Positions 60,120-64,000 of a stretch of 64,000 nt of DNA are shown piece after piece (positions within the stretch are counted from its first letter, which is position 1; every line of letters begins with the position of its first letter). The position numbers and the translations under genes were made by a program. The DNA is from Seminavis robusta (lineage: Eukaryota > Bacillariophyta > Bacillariophyceae > Naviculales > Naviculaceae): NCBI GenBank assembly GCA_903772945.1, contig CAICTM010000027.1, forward strand, positions 1 through 64,000. The letters run 5' to 3'. Under the pieces are notes generated by a model. That model saw nothing but the letters and a program-made list of their open reading frames with translations. It was not told where the DNA came from and did no database searches.

Positions 60120-63100
60120 GAATCAGTCGCGAATAAGCTAAGGGCCGTGTATTGCTTCGCCCCTGACAAGGGTACAGAAGGCATGACATCAGTCGGAACA
60201 AGGAAACATATGAATTAAAGGCGGGGCACTCTCCGGAGATTGGATAGAATTTGCGTCGCACGATGGCAATCCACAAGGGGATCAGGCCTTTATGGGTGTA
60301 AAACCTTATTTCAATCTGGTAGACTGTGCCGCCATTGGCTAGCATGCGGAGCCGTACAGTGCCATTGTTAGACTCGGTCTAGTAAGGACCTTGTACGGCG
60401 ACCGTACTTGCGGTGCTGATACTGTTGAATCACATCGTTGTACATTGTATTGATGGAGGCAGCCGTCGCGTTTTCCTTATCATTGTTTTCTGGATGAGGT
60501 CTGCGACGTTCTTTGATGTGTTTCCAGTTTACTCGAAACGGACGTTGTGAATCGCGTCACGATTGAACACGTGGTAATGAACTTGCGACGAAGTCCATAT
60601 TCATCCCGGAGAGTCTTCTTGACTTCTGCACGGAACTCACGTTCTCTATCCATGATAACCTAGCAGGCCATGGATACTGGTGAGCCACGTCTTCTAGAAC
60701 GATGGCTACTTCGTCTGCTGCATTGGAGCAGATCTCAGCAATCTCGAACCATCGTTTACGGATCAATCATTGTCAACAATGAAATGGACAGGGATCCTTT
60801 TCTTGGGATCCCCAACGTGTATGTACATGTGATCGCTGATCCATATGTCTCGATAGTAGTTCACTAGTCCAATGAATCTCCAATTTTCTTCCTTGTTGTA
60901 GGAGGAGCGATATTCTGGATCGCATCTATTTTCTTGGTTACGGGTTGGATTCCTTCTCAAGTAATCAGTAGTCTAGATACTCAAGTTCTCTTCTTTCGAG
61001 AAGGACTTGTAGCATTGATCTTAAGTCCGGCTTTCTCGAAGCCTTCGGAGAACTTCATCTACTATTCAACGTGATCCACTAGATCGCCGTTAGGTAGGTG
61101 AGTTTGATCATCAATGTATGCACGGGACATTTTCCAAGTCGTGCATGAGTGTTCCCATCTTCCTTTGGAAGAGTGACTATGGCATAGGCCCATCGGTACT
61201 CACTGGTACTCGTATTTCCTGAATCCGTCTAGATTCAGTAGCATGTCTTGTATCCTTGGGATCGGACAAGGTTTTTGCTCAATCCTTTTGTTCAGTTCCC
61301 GAACTCAGAGATGAACCGTATAGATCCTTCTTTTTGGGAATGATAAATGTTGGTGCCGTCCACTGGAACGTTTATTCTTTAATACTCCTGCCTGCAGAGA
61401 CGTTCAACTCTGTCTTAAAGTGTTGTATGACACGTGATAGGATAAGCCCTAGACGTGATAGGGTTTAGCTAAGGAGAAGTTCTACTTCGTAGTCGTCCAT
61501 TGTCGCTTTCCTAAAGTACCTTCGAATTGGTTGGAGCACTTGGTCAATAAAGCATGAAGCGGTTCCTGCTCTTCTTATTAACTGTTTTGACTCTGCATAT
61601 CTGCCTTAAGTCAGGTGTTCGTTTTCGCGTCAAGAGTCCTCTTGAGAACGATCTGCACTGTCGCTGACAGCTGTAGGATGAGGATGAAGAAGTTCCTTTC
61701 TTCGTTGGTTATTGCTATCTTTCATAGGGAAGATGTGCTATCCACTTACTGACATGGTAGTGAAATCGAACTTAAATCTCTAATAGGAGAGAATGTCTCG
61801 ACCATAATCATGTCATACGCCCCAAGTTCTTGTGGGCGTGCAAGTTCCATTCGTTAATTCTATATCGGGACTCGGGAATCAGAGTGTCCCTTACACTTCG
61901 TGCGGGGTTTCAATTCCTTCATAGAAGCAGTCCGTATGCTTGGACGCCCCCATGATCTTTCATGCTTAATCTCTTAGCATGGTTTGGGTAATCAAGGTTC
62001 CGGATGCTCCTGTATCCAGTAAGCAACGGAGTGAACGGGTTTTTGTTTCCCTTTTCTCGTCTGTTAAATATCTAACATAGACGATAGTTTGAGGTCTCTT
62101 GTCTTGCGACGTTGACGAGTGGTTGGCCAGGAAGAAGTAACATGCTGAAGATGTCAGTTCTAGTTGAGCATTCTAGCAATTATCTAATTTGCCTAGTACT
62201 TCATAGTTGCAAACAATTCTTTTTTACTATTTATTGAGATTCTTCATCACTTGTATAGAAATCGGAACATGTTTCCGTGAATCATCATCTGCCTAATCCT
62301 AGACGGAATCTCTCCATCTGAATGATTGAATCGAAGTCGGCAAGAGCCTTGTCGACTGCAGCATTTTCTTGTCCATCTTGTTGAGGGACCCGACAGGGGA
62401 GTCATCCTCTTTGTCAGAGTCGTCTGACTGGCGTTTGGCAACATGGTTCATTCGCTTTTCTTCTGCGCCCGCCTTAGAGCGTTGAGACTTTCTTCATAAG
62501 GACAGGAAGTTCCTTCTTTGTGTAACTGTGCATCGTCAGACTTGCGTTCCCAGGTCTTTCCTTGTTGTACGCTGCTGCTATCGTTGTCAGACAGGACTTG
62601 GCTTTGAGTTTCTTCAGAGTCATGCAATCAGCAGTATTGTTAGTGCTGGATCGTGGTAATCACACACATTTTCTTCGCTCTTGGAAGAATGTCGTTGTTG
62701 CGAATAGACTTGTCTTCTTTGTTTTGTTTTCTCGAAGAGCTTGCTTGGCATCACTCGCCTTTGTCAAAGTCTTCAGCGATTCCATGCGCTCACAGAACCA
62801 ATGAGAGCTGTCATCTCGGCAGTGAAAGAATCGAAGTCGTGTTCGTCATCTTGCGCATCCAGGACGCGGAATGCCATGACAGATGATTGTCGATGAATTC
62901 GTCCTGTCAACTGTTGATTGACACGAAAGGTGGCAAACGTGGAACTCATCGGTATTCATCCGAGTGAGGTTGTTGATGTAGGCGCGAGTGTCATCTCGCT
63001 AGGCTTACAGCATCTTGCGACGCATGAACGTTTCTGTTTTTGAGAGCCTTGTAAGGACAGGCTGCTTCATAACCGCGTTGATTCCAAAGGTGATGTCAGC

Positions 63101-63622
63101 ATCGCTTAGAGCGGATTCCGCTGCACCGTCCATGCGGCTTGGACACGAGCCTGGAGGCTCTTCGGTTTCTCCAAAGTCACATCGCGTGGAGGAATTCGTT
63201 CACAGCAATTTGTCGTAGGGCGTATGACCACGCACGATGGCCTGCCACCCAGCTTCGTAGGCACTTCTTCGCAGAGCTGGAAGTCATTCCTTGAGAAGCG
63301 ATGTTTGTCGTCGGGACTAGCAAGGTTGGTCCAACGAAAACCTCTCCATATCGTAGCCCACTTGATGTCTGACGTGGAGTGTTGGAACCATTGATGATGG
63401 CTACCTTGAGGTGTATTTGGCACTGTTTGCATCTGAGGAACGGTGCGAAGTTTTAGGTGTTGACGAGAATCGTCGATCTCGGCGTCTTCGTATTGTCGAC
63501 GAGAGGAAGAATGGGTTTGTCACAACTGTTTCTCGAAGTTGGTGAACGCATGCTTTCCTTGAGCAATCTTCATGGTGAGGAATAGGTTGAGGGTACTAAA
63601 GCTATTGTGTTTTTTAACAAAA

Positions 63623-64000
63623 TGCACTCGTAAAAGCTAGTGTAAAGATCTTTCGAGTGTTTGTGTTTGAGAGAATGAAAGTTATGAGAGGATTAAAAAG
63701 CTATGAAAACTAATCAACGAGAGAGATCACAATCAAGGATCGTAGATCTGGTCTCCGCGGGAGACTATAAAGTGTGATAGAGTAGGTTGCGGTAGTAACC
63801 TACGTATCTCCACGATCCTAAAACGGAACGCGTGGAAGATTCGTCTAGCATGGATCTAGTAGCGTGGAAGTACTCACGCTGGCTAAATATTAGCGATGTT
63901 TCATCATCAACTAGTATGACTAGAGGGCATTGAGAACCCTGTCTCAATAACTATATTCACGAGAGACTCAGTCATGAGTCGAACTCAAACCCTATCTAGG
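63623..64000. repeat. LTR, right copy (cut by window end)
   Basis: Starts TGCACTCG and parallels the left copy to its last visible base (TCGAACTCAAACC near 63980). Its far end is not in the window. Confidence 0.8.

Larger units (their letters stand above)
59690..64000 (-). mobile_element. Fossil Ty3/gypsy LTR retrotransposon, minus orientation, runs off the window
   Basis: Two related long repeats, both beginning TGCACT, flank ~3.5 kb of interior: 59690 to at least 60119, and 63623 to the window end. Short stretches of the interior resemble gypsy pol on the minus strand, such as a protease-like piece near 61.75-61.85 kb and an integrase-like piece near 60.55-60.70 kb. The interior is shorter than usual and is broken many times in all frames. 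The LTRs differ by many substitutions and small gaps, so the element is old, unless the sequence here is of low quality. Confidence 0.6.

Noticed and set aside
1-64000. tRNA, rRNA and CRISPR arrays
   Set aside because: No convincing TPsiC/anticodon pairing, no rRNA-like conserved blocks, and no regularly spaced repeats with unique spacers; the 68-bp array has no spacers.

Overview
The window looks like nuclear DNA of a diatom, most likely a raphid pennate such as the Seminavis/Phaeodactylum kind (inference). The evidence is short GT-AG introns of 70-111 bp, long P/S/T-rich ectodomains, CoDi-type copia debris, presequences that resemble diatom plastid targeting signals, and a gene set (dynactin p50, GH125 mannosidase, eukaryotic CysRS and ProRS) that excludes bacteria. 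Intergenic DNA in the first 46 kb is sprinkled with the palindrome TACCGGTA.

Layout. 1-780 is the tail of a fossil copia element followed by an unusually dense run of hairpins. 950-1195 holds two small inverted-repeat elements. 1655-6117 carries a JmjC/cupin-like gene with a fresh 80-bp duplication at its 3' end, and a spliced single-pass membrane protein with a P/S/T-rich ectodomain and a cytosolic PDZ domain. 6716-7191 is an array of seven 68-bp units. 7546-10267 is a spliced pogo/Tigger-like DDE transposase gene that looks whole. 11460-16721 is a tandem pair of stalked type II membrane proteins with a C-terminal SGNH/PC-esterase-like domain. 17376-24476 is a housekeeping block: cysteinyl-tRNA synthetase, dynactin subunit 2 and a large coiled-coil/basic protein. 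25031-29500 is gene-poor, with a partial membrane-protein gene and three copies of a ~285-bp repeat. 29522-31885 is a decayed transposase-like gene of the DUF7869 kind. 32291-47453 is dense host DNA: GH125 mannosidase, a three-domain prolyl-tRNA synthetase, a 1152-residue membrane protein of unknown family, an alpha/beta hydrolase with a plastid/thylakoid-like presequence, an FGGY sugar kinase, and a GT28/UGT-like glycosyltransferase.

From about 47.5 kb the character changes to mobile DNA: a Crypton-like tyrosine-recombinase transposon with a convergent zinc-finger ORF (48.0-50.8 kb), a stretch of broken exon-like pieces (50.8-54.9 kb), a fossil tyrosine-recombinase retroelement with the split-direct-repeat ending known from PAT/Ngaro elements (about 55.1-58.1 kb) abutting a copia gag remnant (58.1-58.5 kb), and a decayed Ty3/gypsy element flanked by two LTRs that runs to the window end.

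Functionally, several host genes concern glycans and the cell surface: the GH125 enzyme, the GT28-like transferase, the SGNH-like pair, the PDZ receptor-like protein and the sugar kinase. The two aminoacyl-tRNA synthetases and dynactin are housekeeping. No tRNA, rRNA or CRISPR array was found. Spliced gene models were derived by matching reading frames across GT-AG boundaries by eye; no alignment or database search was run.
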